A stretch of 41,432 bases of DNA from a virus: positions 1-41,432 of IMG/VR virus record IMGVR_UViG_3300008267_011268; one strand, 5' to 3'. A program made the position numbers and the translations under genes. The notes below the pieces were generated by a model. It was not told the origin of the DNA. It saw only the letters and a list, made by a program, of their open reading frames with translations, and searched no databases. Numbering within the stretch: the stretch's first letter is position 1; every line of letters begins with the position of its first letter. Positions 15,074-22,337 of the stretch are shown here, one piece after another.

Positions 15074-15432
15074 AAGATTTAATACGTAAAATTTTAAATG
15101 AAAATGAATTTGATTGGTTGGATTCAGGAAAAGATATTCTACAATCAAAAGGATTTGATTTAATGGATCATTTAGTTAAAACCTATCCTGTTGGTACTTT
15201 TGGTGATAAAGAAAGTATCATATACGATATATATGCCAATCGTAAATACATTGTGGTTGATGATAAAACCTATTGGGTAGACGGTAGAAAAAAAGAATTA
15301 ACAAATAAAATTTATTTTGATTTGATATACGATCTTCAAGAAGAAGGTATTTTACCTGAAGAAATTGATATTTACAATCAGGGTATTATTAGAAGAACAA
15401 TCAAAGATTTTTTAAACAACTTGAGCACTTAA
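15070..15432 (+). CDS. Late hypothetical protein with I-L-x-E leader, 120 aa
   Basis: Starts four bases before the end of the previous gene, so it is translationally coupled. The leader MKDLIRKILNENEFD is closely similar to MRDIISKILKED of its neighbour. The remainder is acidic, mixed alpha/beta (KYIVVDDKTYWVDGRKKELT) and ends in a helix. Unknown family. The 3' end overlaps the convergent gene at 15412 by 21 bases. Confidence 0.65.
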   Translation: MKDLIRKILNENEFDWLDSGKDILQSKGFDLMDHLVKTYPVGTFGDKESIIYDIYANRKYIVVDDKTYWVDGRKKELTNKIYFDLIYDLQEEGILPEEIDIYNQGIIRRTIKDFLNNLST

Positions 15433-15675
15433 ATTTAAAGTTCTCCAAGTAACCCCATCAAAGTATTCCAAATTACCATTACCGTTAGTAGTACTGTTGT
15501 ATCTAACATTTCCAGCAATGGTTGTAGTATTAGTTCCGTTAACATAACTTATTATATTTGATGTGTTACTAGTCGTAATAGTCCAATTTTGGTTAGCAAT
15601 GTTGTAACCACTGATGGTTAAACCCTCAAAAACCAATTCTTCTTTTTTAAGGAAGTTGTGTTTTTTTAAATCCAT
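15412..15675 (-). CDS. Small tail-fibre-like structural protein, 87 aa
   Basis: The start at 15675 is chosen because ATG there follows gataaaa; further upstream the frame runs through a terminator hairpin. The product MDLKKHNFLKKEELVFEG is followed by Ser/Thr/Asn-rich beta sequence with TTTIAGNVRYNSTTNGNGNL and EYFDGVTWRTLN. This pattern (VRYNSTTN, then YFDG-x-xW) is common at repeat ends in phage tail-fibre and Bacteroidota surface proteins. Possibly a short fibre, capsid decoration or adhesin fragment. Confidence 0.55.
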   Translation of the reverse strand: MDLKKHNFLKKEELVFEGLTISGYNIANQNWTITTSNTSNIISYVNGTNTTTIAGNVRYNSTTNGNGNLEYFDGVTWRTLNLSAQVV

Positions 15676-15697
15676 TTTTATCATACCATAAAAATAA

Positions 15698-15731
15698 AAA
15701 TGGGAAGTACTTTTGTAAATACTTCCCATTT
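15698..15731 (-). terminator. Terminator of the reverse gene 15752-16510
   Basis: 12-bp perfect stem (aaatgggaagta / tacttcccattt) with a 10-base loop; on the reverse strand it is followed by TTTTTATTTTT. It lies 20 bases after the stop of the reverse gene. Confidence 0.85.
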
Positions 15732-15751
15732 AATATATGGAGATTAACGGA

Positions 15752-16510
15752 TTATTCTTTATAAACATCATCCTTAATACCCCTTTCTTTTGCCAACTCC
15801 CTATTGGTCTTTCCTTTAAGGGTGGTGTTAACAATTTTCATCACATCTGATGGGATAATTTCCATTAATTCCATCATACCAACAGCTGAAACCTTATCAT
15901 CTTTAGAGTCCCAAATGGTAATTGCTGCGTGACCTGTTTTGGTTTTATCATTATGGAATGCCACTTTTGAGAAGATGTTATCACGAGTTTGTTCTTCTTT
16001 GATTGACTTGTCAATCACAAATACTAAAACACCGTTTTCGGTATATTGATTAAAATATTTCTTGAAATCATTTTGGTCGGAAGATACGCACCATTTGGTT
16101 GATTTACCGTAAACATTTGAACTGCGTGAAGTTAATGGTTGTAAAACTAAAAATCTATCATCTTCGTGTACCGTAATGGTTTCAAACTTCTTAACCTGAC
16201 TCTTAGTTACTTTTTCACGTGCCAATTTAATTGTGTCAACAATTTCTTGGTTGGAGCTATAAGAATAGATGTCCTTGTTCTCCAAAAGATTCTTAGAAGA
16301 TAAATCTTCAAAATCTTTGATGATATCAAACATTTCTTTAAAGGTATTGTTTTTTAATTCTTCTTTTAACCAATCAACCCAAGACTCGGCTTGTTTAATC
16401 ATAAAAGGAAGATATTTGTTAGTTGTTGAAGGATCATTCTCAGATAATATTTCAACTAAATCAATTGTAAATTTTGGGTTTTGTTCTTTAAGGTCTTTTT
16501 TCTTAGCCAT
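15752..16510 (-). CDS. YG-x-TKWC domain protein, early-type expression
   Basis: 252 aa. The first 110 residues are helical and charged (SWVDWLKEELKNNTFKEMFD). From about 115 there is a compact domain: DDRFLVLQPLTSRSSNVYG then STKWCVSS, YFNQYTENGVLVFVIDKSI and GHAAITIWDSKDDKVSA. The YG-x-TKW-C pattern and the following F/Y-rich strand and 'I-D-K' occur in phage proteins of unknown function, and a degenerate copy forms the N-terminus of the OmpA-like protein at 7918. Own Bacteroidota-type promoter and own terminator make it a monocistronic, probably early gene. Confidence 0.7.
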   Translation of the reverse strand: MAKKKDLKEQNPKFTIDLVEILSENDPSTTNKYLPFMIKQAESWVDWLKEELKNNTFKEMFDIIKDFEDLSSKNLLENKDIYSYSSNQEIVDTIKLAREKVTKSQVKKFETITVHEDDRFLVLQPLTSRSSNVYGKSTKWCVSSDQNDFKKYFNQYTENGVLVFVIDKSIKEEQTRDNIFSKVAFHNDKTKTGHAAITIWDSKDDKVSAVGMMELMEIIPSDVMKIVNTTLKGKTNRELAKERGIKDDVYKE

Positions 16511-16533
16511 TTTAAACTGTTTTAATTACCCTA

Positions 16534-16565
16534 CAAAGATAAGGTTTTTATTTAATTACGTCAAA
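16534..16565 (-). promoter_or_regulatory. Bacteroidota-type housekeeping promoter (TTTG - 20 nt - TATCTTTG)
   Basis: Reverse strand: TTTG (16565-16562), 20 bases, TATCTTTG (16541-16534); the start codon lies 23 bases downstream. This is an excellent fit to the Bacteroidetes -33/-7 consensus. Confidence 0.85.
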
Positions 16566-16594
16566 TAAATGTAAAAATTTTATCTTAATACGTG

Positions 16595-16603
16595 ATATTT
16601 ATA
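16595..16603 (+). promoter_or_regulatory. Candidate late promoter motif ATATTTATA
   Basis: gATATTTATAtataaaatatcttaatATG: 16 bases before the start at 16620. tatcttaata also occurs as a direct repeat on either side of it (16581 and 16611). It shares the intergenic region with the host-type promoter on the other strand. Confidence 0.5.
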
Positions 16604-16619
16604 TATAAAATATCTTAAT

Positions 16620-17048
16620 ATGAAAAAAGTAGTTAGATTAAACGAAAACGATATAGAAAAATTAGTTAAAAAAATCATTAAGGAAGGTGAGGATCAGATG
16701 CAACCGAATGTACCAAAAGAAAAATCACTTGTTTTATTAAAAACAAATAATGGTGAATTATCTACTGTCGATGAAATTGTTAGAGCGATTCAGCAAGCTA
16801 AAATGGCTTTTGAGGATTTATGTAATTCTAAATTAACAGGTAAAGATGGTTATTCTAAAGAAATTGACGGTATTGTAAACGACTTTACTAAATTAGAAGA
16901 TAAGGTTCGTAAATCAAAAGAAACTATCGGTACATTTGTCCAACAAAAAAGTAAACAAGACAATATGGCTTATATGAAACAAAAACAAATGGATCATATG
17001 AGAAAAAGAAAAGAAGCTTACATGAGTGGTAAAAATTACTCTTATTAA
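16620..17048 (+). CDS. Late hypothetical protein with VVRLNENDIEKLVKKII leader and Met/Lys tail
   Basis: 142 aa. The N-terminus MKKVVRLNENDIEKLVKKII then KEGED is the long form of the shared leader; its first 18 coding bases after the start (aaaaaagtagttagatta) are identical to the segment inside the OmpA-like gene. The middle is helical (EIVRAIQQAKMAFEDLCNS). The tail is Met/Lys-rich with NMAYMKQKQMDHMRKRKEAY, similar in style to the DHMGMKSYMKGKK repeats of the scaffold. A head-internal or scaffold-associated role is my inference. The 3' end overlaps the convergent structural gene by 125 bases as read here. Confidence 0.65.
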   Translation: MKKVVRLNENDIEKLVKKIIKEGEDQMQPNVPKEKSLVLLKTNNGELSTVDEIVRAIQQAKMAFEDLCNSKLTGKDGYSKEIDGIVNDFTKLEDKVRKSKETIGTFVQQKSKQDNMAYMKQKQMDHMRKRKEAYMSGKNYSY

Positions 17049-18510
17049 ATTTTATTTTTATTTCAATATAATAATCATTAGGTATAAACCAAGAGGTATC
17101 TACAGTAAAGAAATTACCATCAGGTGTTCTACTTACTTCTTGCCAATCAATATAATCAAGATTATAAAAATCACTTTCTTTGATAAAGATTCTATAATAA
17201 ACTTTATCTAAAACAACTTTTTGATTGAAACTATAAGGTACAATAACATCTAAATTAATTCTTCTAGTATCACCTCTTTTTATTTTTTCTTTGTATTTAA
17301 TACCTGTGATATTGAATTCGTAATCATAAATCGATAGATTATTAGCGTTACCAACACCTAAACCGTTTCGATTAGAACTACCAGCTGCACCAATATTATA
17401 ATAATCGTTACTTTCTAAAACAATAAAATCTAAATTAACGTTACCTAAATCTTTATTGTTTATTGTTACATTTTTCCACTCATCTCGGAATTGTATATTT
17501 CCACAATACCCATCTGAAGAATTAACAGAAAAGTTAACACAATAAACACCAGTCGTTATTTGGGTTATCCCAGATGATGTAAATTCTTTATAAACGTTAT
17601 CATTTTGGTCGTATATTGTGACACCAGAAAAATCTGCATTAACAGCTTGTCCACCTGCATTAACATATAAACAAATATTATTGTTTTTATTTAAATAAAA
17701 CTTATCACGGTCATCTTTTATCGTATCATCCCATTTGGTTTCAAGAAACGGTTCATAAACGGTATTTGTGTCCCTACTAAAGAAACCAACATATTCCGCA
17801 TCTTCTAAAGGTGCTATTTCTAATGGGTAATCAAAGGCAATACCTAAACCATAAGTTAAACCTGTATAACCACTTAATATAAGATTATTAATATAATTTG
17901 TTAAATCTATAGATACATTTTCATTACCATAATCAAAGTGTTGTGTGGCAATAATTAAATTAGTACCACCAGTACAACTTGTAGTACCTGTCACACCTGA
18001 AGTAGTACCCGTACACCAATTTGTAGGGTCTTCGTAAACACCAGGGTTAGACCAACATGTTATCATGTTTTCTCTAACAAACCAATTTGACGCCCCTTCA
18101 CAGTAAGTTCTATCACTATCAGAACACGCTAATTTAACTTCAGTATAATCAAAACCATTACCCTCACACCAAGCTTCAGGAATTTCAAAAAGTATTAAAT
18201 CAAAACAGGTCGCTCTTTTAACACTACCTATACAAGAATCATGTGTCTTACAAAACTGTTCTTCATCAAAAGTTGATGTATTGGTGATTATTAACGTATG
18301 GGTCATCTCATCTAGAGTGGCCTCTTTACGTTCTATTTTTTTTAAAATTTCAGTAAAATTAAAATCGAATAAATATCTTGAGTATTTTACCTCATTTGGA
18401 TTTAAAGATCCTCCGTGAAACAACTCTACGATTGGGTTTCTACCTGTATTAACGTATGAGTTTCTAATAATAGTATTATCTTTAGAGAAGTATGTGCGTA
18501 GTATTCCCAT
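16924..18510 (-). CDS. Cys-rich structural (tail/baseplate-type) protein; C-terminus probably over-extended
   Basis: 528 aa as read. Starts MGILRTYFSKDNTIIRN, then a helical segment, a Cys-rich region (about 85-180, with CKTHDSC, ACSDSDRTYCEG, WCTGTTSG), and long beta-rich stretches with Gly/Asn/Thr. There is no signal peptide. It lies directly downstream of the gp5-like spike gene in a reverse structural block and follows a late motif, so a tail or baseplate protein is likely; I cannot name the T4 equivalent. The last 40 residues, after KIKFNK, are read antisense through the end of the 16620 gene and have an odd Phe/Tyr/Cys-rich composition. One extra T in the aaattta run near 17050 would end the protein there, so a one-base deletion is suspected. 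Confidence 0.7.
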   Translation of the reverse strand: MGILRTYFSKDNTIIRNSYVNTGRNPIVELFHGGSLNPNEVKYSRYLFDFNFTEILKKIERKEATLDEMTHTLIITNTSTFDEEQFCKTHDSCIGSVKRATCFDLILFEIPEAWCEGNGFDYTEVKLACSDSDRTYCEGASNWFVRENMITCWSNPGVYEDPTNWCTGTTSGVTGTTSCTGGTNLIIATQHFDYGNENVSIDLTNYINNLILSGYTGLTYGLGIAFDYPLEIAPLEDAEYVGFFSRDTNTVYEPFLETKWDDTIKDDRDKFYLNKNNNICLYVNAGGQAVNADFSGVTIYDQNDNVYKEFTSSGITQITTGVYCVNFSVNSSDGYCGNIQFRDEWKNVTINNKDLGNVNLDFIVLESNDYYNIGAAGSSNRNGLGVGNANNLSIYDYEFNITGIKYKEKIKRGDTRRINLDVIVPYSFNQKVVLDKVYYRIFIKESDFYNLDYIDWQEVSRTPDGNFFTVDTSWFIPNDYYIEIKIKFNKSNFYHSCKLLFFFSYDPFVFVSYKPYCLVYFFVGQMYR

Positions 18511-18523
18511 TAATTCTTTTTAC

Positions 18524-18532
18524 TATAAATAT
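18524..18532 (-). promoter_or_regulatory. Candidate late promoter motif ATATTTATA (reverse strand)
   Basis: Reverse-strand gATATTTATAgtaaaaag ends 13 bases before the start at 18510. It lies between two reverse genes, so it can only serve the reverse direction. Confidence 0.55.
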
Positions 18533-18541
18533 CTAGAAAAA

Positions 18542-19678
18542 TTAATTAGTTTTAACTCCTTTACTCAGGAAAGTACAATCTTCAATATCTACATAAGAGG
18601 TTCCGTCTGGGTTTGGTTTTGAGACTTGTGCACCCATATTATCATTAAACCACTTAATTAGGTTATTTTTAGATAAATCACTGTCTGGTTCTCTTCTAGA
18701 AGCTTTGTGTACGTGACCTTCAATATATGGTCTTAAAACAGAAAGAAAATCCCATAAAATATCACCATAAACTAAAGGGTGTAGTTGGTTGTTTTCCATT
18801 TTTATTTGGCCGTTAATATTAGAACCCTCAATAATAACACCGTTAGAAAGAAATGACCCTTTAATATTAGAACCTTTATGTGATATTAAATTTAAATTAT
18901 CAGCAATTAAATTTATATGTGACCTACTTTTTTCTATATTCAAATCACTAAAAGAACCAAAAGTATTTTCCGATTTAGTAAAATTTATAGAAATATATGC
19001 CGGATTTTTAATATTTAAATCGTAAGTTTGGCCGGCGTTAATACTTTTAGGGTTTATTTTCCCAACCCTTAACATTATTTCACTGTATTTACTAGTGTCT
19101 CTTAATATTAAATCTGTATTAATTCTACCTATTAAAGCTATATCTTCTTTTTTTGGGTATATAGCCCAATTCATATTGTTATCTAAACTAGATAACGGAT
19201 TTAGCTTCCAGTTTTTTAGTTTTGTATTTTTTTTTGTAGTACCAGGTAAATCGTTACCAGATTTTTCTAAACCACTAAGTTCACCTCTTACAATATCGTA
19301 ATCAGCTCTTTCTAATCTTTCAGGTATTATTTGACTTGTTACTGGTATGTAAAATCTTTGACCGTATGGGTTTCTATAATCAAAAGTACTTACTTTAACT
19401 ATATCACCATCCATAGGAATTATGTTCAAATGTTTAGGTAGGAGTGGTTGACTCCAAAGAAAAGAATTATTTAAAATATCAGAAGATGGTAATTTTGAAC
19501 CAGTAGAAGAAGTGGCTGAATCATCCCAACCATCAACCCAAATTTTTATTCTACCAGCCTGTTCAGGGTCATCGGTTGAAATTACTTTACCATACCTCCA
19601 TAACGGTGAGTTAATAGTTCTATTATACTTACCACCGTCACGTTCTTTATTTTGATCAATTGTATACCAATTACTCAT
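18542..19678 (-). CDS. gp5-like baseplate spike (OB-fold), lacking a lysozyme domain
   Basis: Central tail-tube spike that is thought to pierce the cell envelope. The N-terminal OB-fold (about 25-140) is clear: WRYGKVISTDDPEQAGRIKI, VDGWDD, FLWSQPLLPKHLNIIPMDGD, and YGQRFYIPVTSQ. The middle is beta-rich with strand repeats (IALIGRINTDLILRD, SRSHINLIADNLNLISHKGS, IKGSFLSNGVIIEGSNINGQ) compatible with a triple-stranded beta needle. The C-terminal HPLVYGDILWDFLSVLRPYI then EGHVHKA motif is typical of gp5/VgrG-type proteins. At 378 aa it is shorter than T4 gp5 (575 aa), and no lysozyme catalytic motif is visible. Its start overlaps the stop of the upstream gene by one base (TAATG). Confidence 0.85.
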   Translation of the reverse strand: MSNWYTIDQNKERDGGKYNRTINSPLWRYGKVISTDDPEQAGRIKIWVDGWDDSATSSTGSKLPSSDILNNSFLWSQPLLPKHLNIIPMDGDIVKVSTFDYRNPYGQRFYIPVTSQIIPERLERADYDIVRGELSGLEKSGNDLPGTTKKNTKLKNWKLNPLSSLDNNMNWAIYPKKEDIALIGRINTDLILRDTSKYSEIMLRVGKINPKSINAGQTYDLNIKNPAYISINFTKSENTFGSFSDLNIEKSRSHINLIADNLNLISHKGSNIKGSFLSNGVIIEGSNINGQIKMENNQLHPLVYGDILWDFLSVLRPYIEGHVHKASRREPDSDLSKNNLIKWFNDNMGAQVSKPNPDGTSYVDIEDCTFLSKGVKTN

Positions 19679-19866
19679 TATTCGTTATTTACACCAAACC
19701 TGTTATTTAATTCTACGTTAACTTCATTATAAATTTTCTCAATAGAAGTCCAATAATCATACATTTTAATTAAATCTGTACGAACTTTTTCAAACTCATC
19801 GGCCAATTTTTTTTGTATTTCAACCAACTCGTTGTTAGATTTATTTTTAATATTTTCACTAATCAT
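19678..19866 (-). CDS. Small coiled-coil protein, 62 aa
   Basis: The start at 19866 is chosen because it lies just beyond the upstream gene's stop and has an A-rich leader; a longer frame from 19944 would translate upstream coding sequence out of frame. The product is an almost continuous amphipathic helix (NNELVEIQKKLADEFEKVRT). It is coupled to the gp5-like gene by TAATG, so probably a spike or baseplate assembly partner or chaperone, by position only. Confidence 0.6.
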   Translation of the reverse strand: MISENIKNKSNNELVEIQKKLADEFEKVRTDLIKMYDYWTSIEKIYNEVNVELNNRFGVNNE

Positions 19867-19879
19867 TTTATTTATATTC

Positions 19880-20284
19880 TTAACTAGCCATAGATAATCC
19901 ACTACTATAACCCACAACGGTACCAACCACCTGTATGGGACCACCTACGTTACCGCCAGAAGCCTGTATTAAAGCACCAGGTTTAATAACTACATCGGTT
20001 TTCATCTCCACCATTATAGCTTTAATAATTTCTTCAACTCTTATTCTTTCCATTAATTCATCAGGTGATATCTCACCACTAGATAACGGACCGACAGGTA
20101 AACCAGCTTCAGATTGTCTTCTTATTATCTCTGCCGCAATTTTTTTCGGACTTAATCCAGGTCTATTTTCTGATGCCAGTATAACCGGCTTTGGGTATTT
20201 TAAAGTTTTAGTTCTAGGTGTCTTAAACCACCCTTTAATTGAACTAAGGACTGATTGTGGATTTTTAAAATCTGTTGTTGCCAT
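19880..20284 (-). CDS. Hypothetical structural protein of the baseplate block, 134 aa
   Basis: Basic N-terminus (SSIKGWFKTPRTKTLKYPKP), then a helical middle (SPDELMERIRVEEIIKAIMV) and a Gly-rich beta C-terminus (IQASGGNVGGPIQVVGTVVG). No membrane helix long enough to be an anchor. Sits six bases from the 533-aa gene upstream and just before the coiled-coil and spike genes. Unknown family; a tail/baseplate component by context. Confidence 0.6.
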   Translation of the reverse strand: MATTDFKNPQSVLSSIKGWFKTPRTKTLKYPKPVILASENRPGLSPKKIAAEIIRRQSEAGLPVGPLSSGEISPDELMERIRVEEIIKAIMVEMKTDVVIKPGALIQASGGNVGGPIQVVGTVVGYSSGLSMAS

Positions 20285-20290
20285 ACATAA

Positions 20291-21892
20291 TTAACTAAAA
20301 TTATTTTTAACGTTATCATTTGCTTGACTAGAAACCGAACTTTTAATAGCTAACACCCTTAATTTAATTTGTTCTTTAACTATAGCTATTACCTGTTTAG
20401 CTATTAAAACAATAACAACTTCTTTAACTTTTTTGTAAACAATTTCTAATAAAGCTGCTAAAGATTCTCTAGCTACTATTTCAAAAAATACTTTTGTTGA
20501 TTTAACAAAATCAAAACTGTTTTCCGCCGTTATTGTTGGATTTACTGTCACTGTTGGTGTAGTAACTGTTGGTGTACTAACATTTGGTTGCCCAGCATTA
20601 GGTAAAGGTCCATTAACCAATTTTGAGGCTACTTGATATAAAACAACTATTTTAGGTTCTAAGACAATTTCAGTTAAAACTTTAGGTATCTCTTTAATAA
20701 ATTCAGTATTTAGGGTATTTTTAACTGTACTAGAACTTTCTGCTGGTATATTTTTGGTTAAATCATCATTTATAGAATCTATAACATTTTGTAAAACCAA
20801 ATTAGATTTAGGGTTATTTCTAATTTCATTAAATTTAGGCAAAAAAGTATCTACATTTAAATTTACTGGTGAAAAACCACAACCTAAATCTAAGTTAATA
20901 CTACCATTTATTTTTTGATTACAAACATCTTCTATTTCTAAAAGTTCATCATCATTAAAATTAAAATAATTATCCTCAAGTTTATATTCTTTTTTGTCCG
21001 CACTACCGTCAATTATTTTATCTAAAACTCTATTAATTTTTTCTTGTGCTATTAGTTTATCTAAACTAGGTGGTGGGTTTAATCTTGATGTAATTGATCC
21101 TGTTAATCTGTCACCTAATTTTGCTACTAAATTTTCTTTAGATATTAAATCTAAAGAATTAACATAATCACCTAAAAAATTGTCAAAAGACCTTCCATTA
21201 CCGTTATTATGTGCGTAATTTGAGTCCATAGAAATTTCTAGTTCTTCTTGATTGGGTGTTTTACGTAAATTCATAATACCCTTCCAATTAGAGGTTGTAC
21301 CGTTAGATTGTATTGTGTTATTTAAAAACCAATTAAAATCTTTGTTAGGGTTTTTACCGTAAAGAGTTGAACCAACGCTACTAGTTGGGTTAACTTTTGT
21401 CATCCCATTAAAATCAACACTTTTAATCGGTACTTTAATTTTAACAGCATCAACCCCAGGTATTTGGCCAGGTGTTGGTAATTGACCAAAATAAGTTGCT
21501 GGTGCGCCAGGTAACTTAAAATTAGTTTTACAAGCTAAACCAGCTTTTATAGCTTTTATGATGGCTTTTTTAATTATTTCAATTAATTTAGGGAAAAATT
21601 CGATTAAAATATCCAATAAAATTTTTTTTGCCTCACACTTACTAGGTAAAACCTGTGTAATTTGTGTTGCCGTTGGGTTATTATCAACAGGGGGTATTGG
21701 TTGTGGTGTTGAGACTCTAGAATCATCCTTACAAGTTAAACTTAAAATATCCATTAAAAACGGTATTAAGTTTTTACTTTTTGAGTTTACAGATCTAAGA
21801 GATGAAACCGATTTAGTTTTAGGTAAATCACCTAAAGTTTGATATAAAGCAACACTTTCAACAATTTCTTTTTTATCATCAATAAATCCCAT
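20291..21892 (-). CDS. Large baseplate/tail-type structural protein, 533 aa
   Basis: Three features stand out: a central Cys-containing segment SLTCKDDSRV with a Pro-rich linker, a strongly amphipathic helix (KILLDILIEFFPKLIEIIKK, about 92-111), and a long C-terminal helix-rich region (about 460-525, FFEIVARESLAALLEIVYKK and VIVLIAKQVIAIVKEQIKLR) after a Thr/Val/Pro repeat (VSTPTVTTPTVTVNPT). It contains LDLGCGFSPVNLNVDTFLPK near 340. No enzyme motif. The position between the sigma-factor unit and the spike gene suggests a baseplate hub or tail protein; hub proteins such as gp27/gp29 are candidates I cannot confirm. Confidence 0.65.
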   Translation of the reverse strand: MGFIDDKKEIVESVALYQTLGDLPKTKSVSSLRSVNSKSKNLIPFLMDILSLTCKDDSRVSTPQPIPPVDNNPTATQITQVLPSKCEAKKILLDILIEFFPKLIEIIKKAIIKAIKAGLACKTNFKLPGAPATYFGQLPTPGQIPGVDAVKIKVPIKSVDFNGMTKVNPTSSVGSTLYGKNPNKDFNWFLNNTIQSNGTTSNWKGIMNLRKTPNQEELEISMDSNYAHNNGNGRSFDNFLGDYVNSLDLISKENLVAKLGDRLTGSITSRLNPPPSLDKLIAQEKINRVLDKIIDGSADKKEYKLEDNYFNFNDDELLEIEDVCNQKINGSINLDLGCGFSPVNLNVDTFLPKFNEIRNNPKSNLVLQNVIDSINDDLTKNIPAESSSTVKNTLNTEFIKEIPKVLTEIVLEPKIVVLYQVASKLVNGPLPNAGQPNVSTPTVTTPTVTVNPTITAENSFDFVKSTKVFFEIVARESLAALLEIVYKKVKEVVIVLIAKQVIAIVKEQIKLRVLAIKSSVSSQANDNVKNNFS

Positions 21893-22284
21893 TATTTAAG
21901 TTTATATTCTTTTGTATCATTATTGTTATCATCTTCTTTGTCAGATTTAAAAATGTCTCTCAACAAAGCCATATCTTCAGGTGTAATGTTACCGTTTGAA
22001 CTATCTCCTTCATTAGAATTTGATTTGAATATTAATTGACTCATCAATTTCACTAAACTAATTTTCTTATCAATGGTGGTATCAATTATTTTTAATAAAT
22101 CGGTATTAGATTTATTTAAATTGGTTAAATCGTGCATATCTTCAACATTAACTTTATTTTTATTTTCATTAATGGTTCTAATGCAAGTACTTCTTTGTTC
22201 AACAAGTTCATTATAAGCCTCTTGAGTTAGTGATAAAAAACTATCAGTAGTTAATTTAATATCTTTTTTTTTAGGTCTAGCCAT
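21892..22284 (-). CDS. Small helical protein, 130 aa, first gene of the reverse structural unit
   Basis: The start at 22284 (MARPKKKDIK) is preferred because it lies 15 bases after a late-type motif; the longer frame from 22311 would begin upstream of the motif. It is a helical protein with KLTTDSFLSLTQEAYNELVE and DTTIDKKISLVKLMSQLIFK and an acidic Asn/Asp-rich tail. The basic start followed by paired helices resembles small terminase subunits or transcription co-factors of T4-like phages, but neither is supported by a specific motif. Coupled to the 533-aa gene by TAATG. Confidence 0.6.
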   Translation of the reverse strand: MARPKKKDIKLTTDSFLSLTQEAYNELVEQRSTCIRTINENKNKVNVEDMHDLTNLNKSNTDLLKIIDTTIDKKISLVKLMSQLIFKSNSNEGDSSNGNITPEDMALLRDIFKSDKEDDNNNDTKEYKLK

Positions 22285-22299
22285 ATTTAAATCTTTACT

Positions 22300-22308
22300 T
22301 ATAAATAT
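22300..22308 (-). promoter_or_regulatory. Candidate late promoter motif ATATTTATA (reverse strand)
   Basis: Reverse-strand tttgATATTTATAagtaaag starts five bases after a terminator stem and ends 15 bases before the start at 22284. It cannot serve any forward gene, which fixes its direction. Confidence 0.6.
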
Positions 22309-22313
22309 CAAAA

Positions 22314-22337
22314 ATGGTGGTTTTTATAAACCACCAT
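22314..22337 (-). terminator. Terminator ending the sigma-factor transcript
   Basis: 10-bp perfect stem (atggtggttt / aaaccaccat) with a 4-base loop, followed by TTTTG on the reverse strand. The stem includes the last codons and the stop of the late sigma gene. The next reverse gene has a candidate late promoter immediately downstream. Confidence 0.82.

Noticed and set aside
19935-20294. Forward reading frame of 119 aa opposite the reverse structural gene
   Set aside because: It is a shadow of the reverse gene, with no promoter or A-rich start, and lies in a block where all supported genes are reverse.
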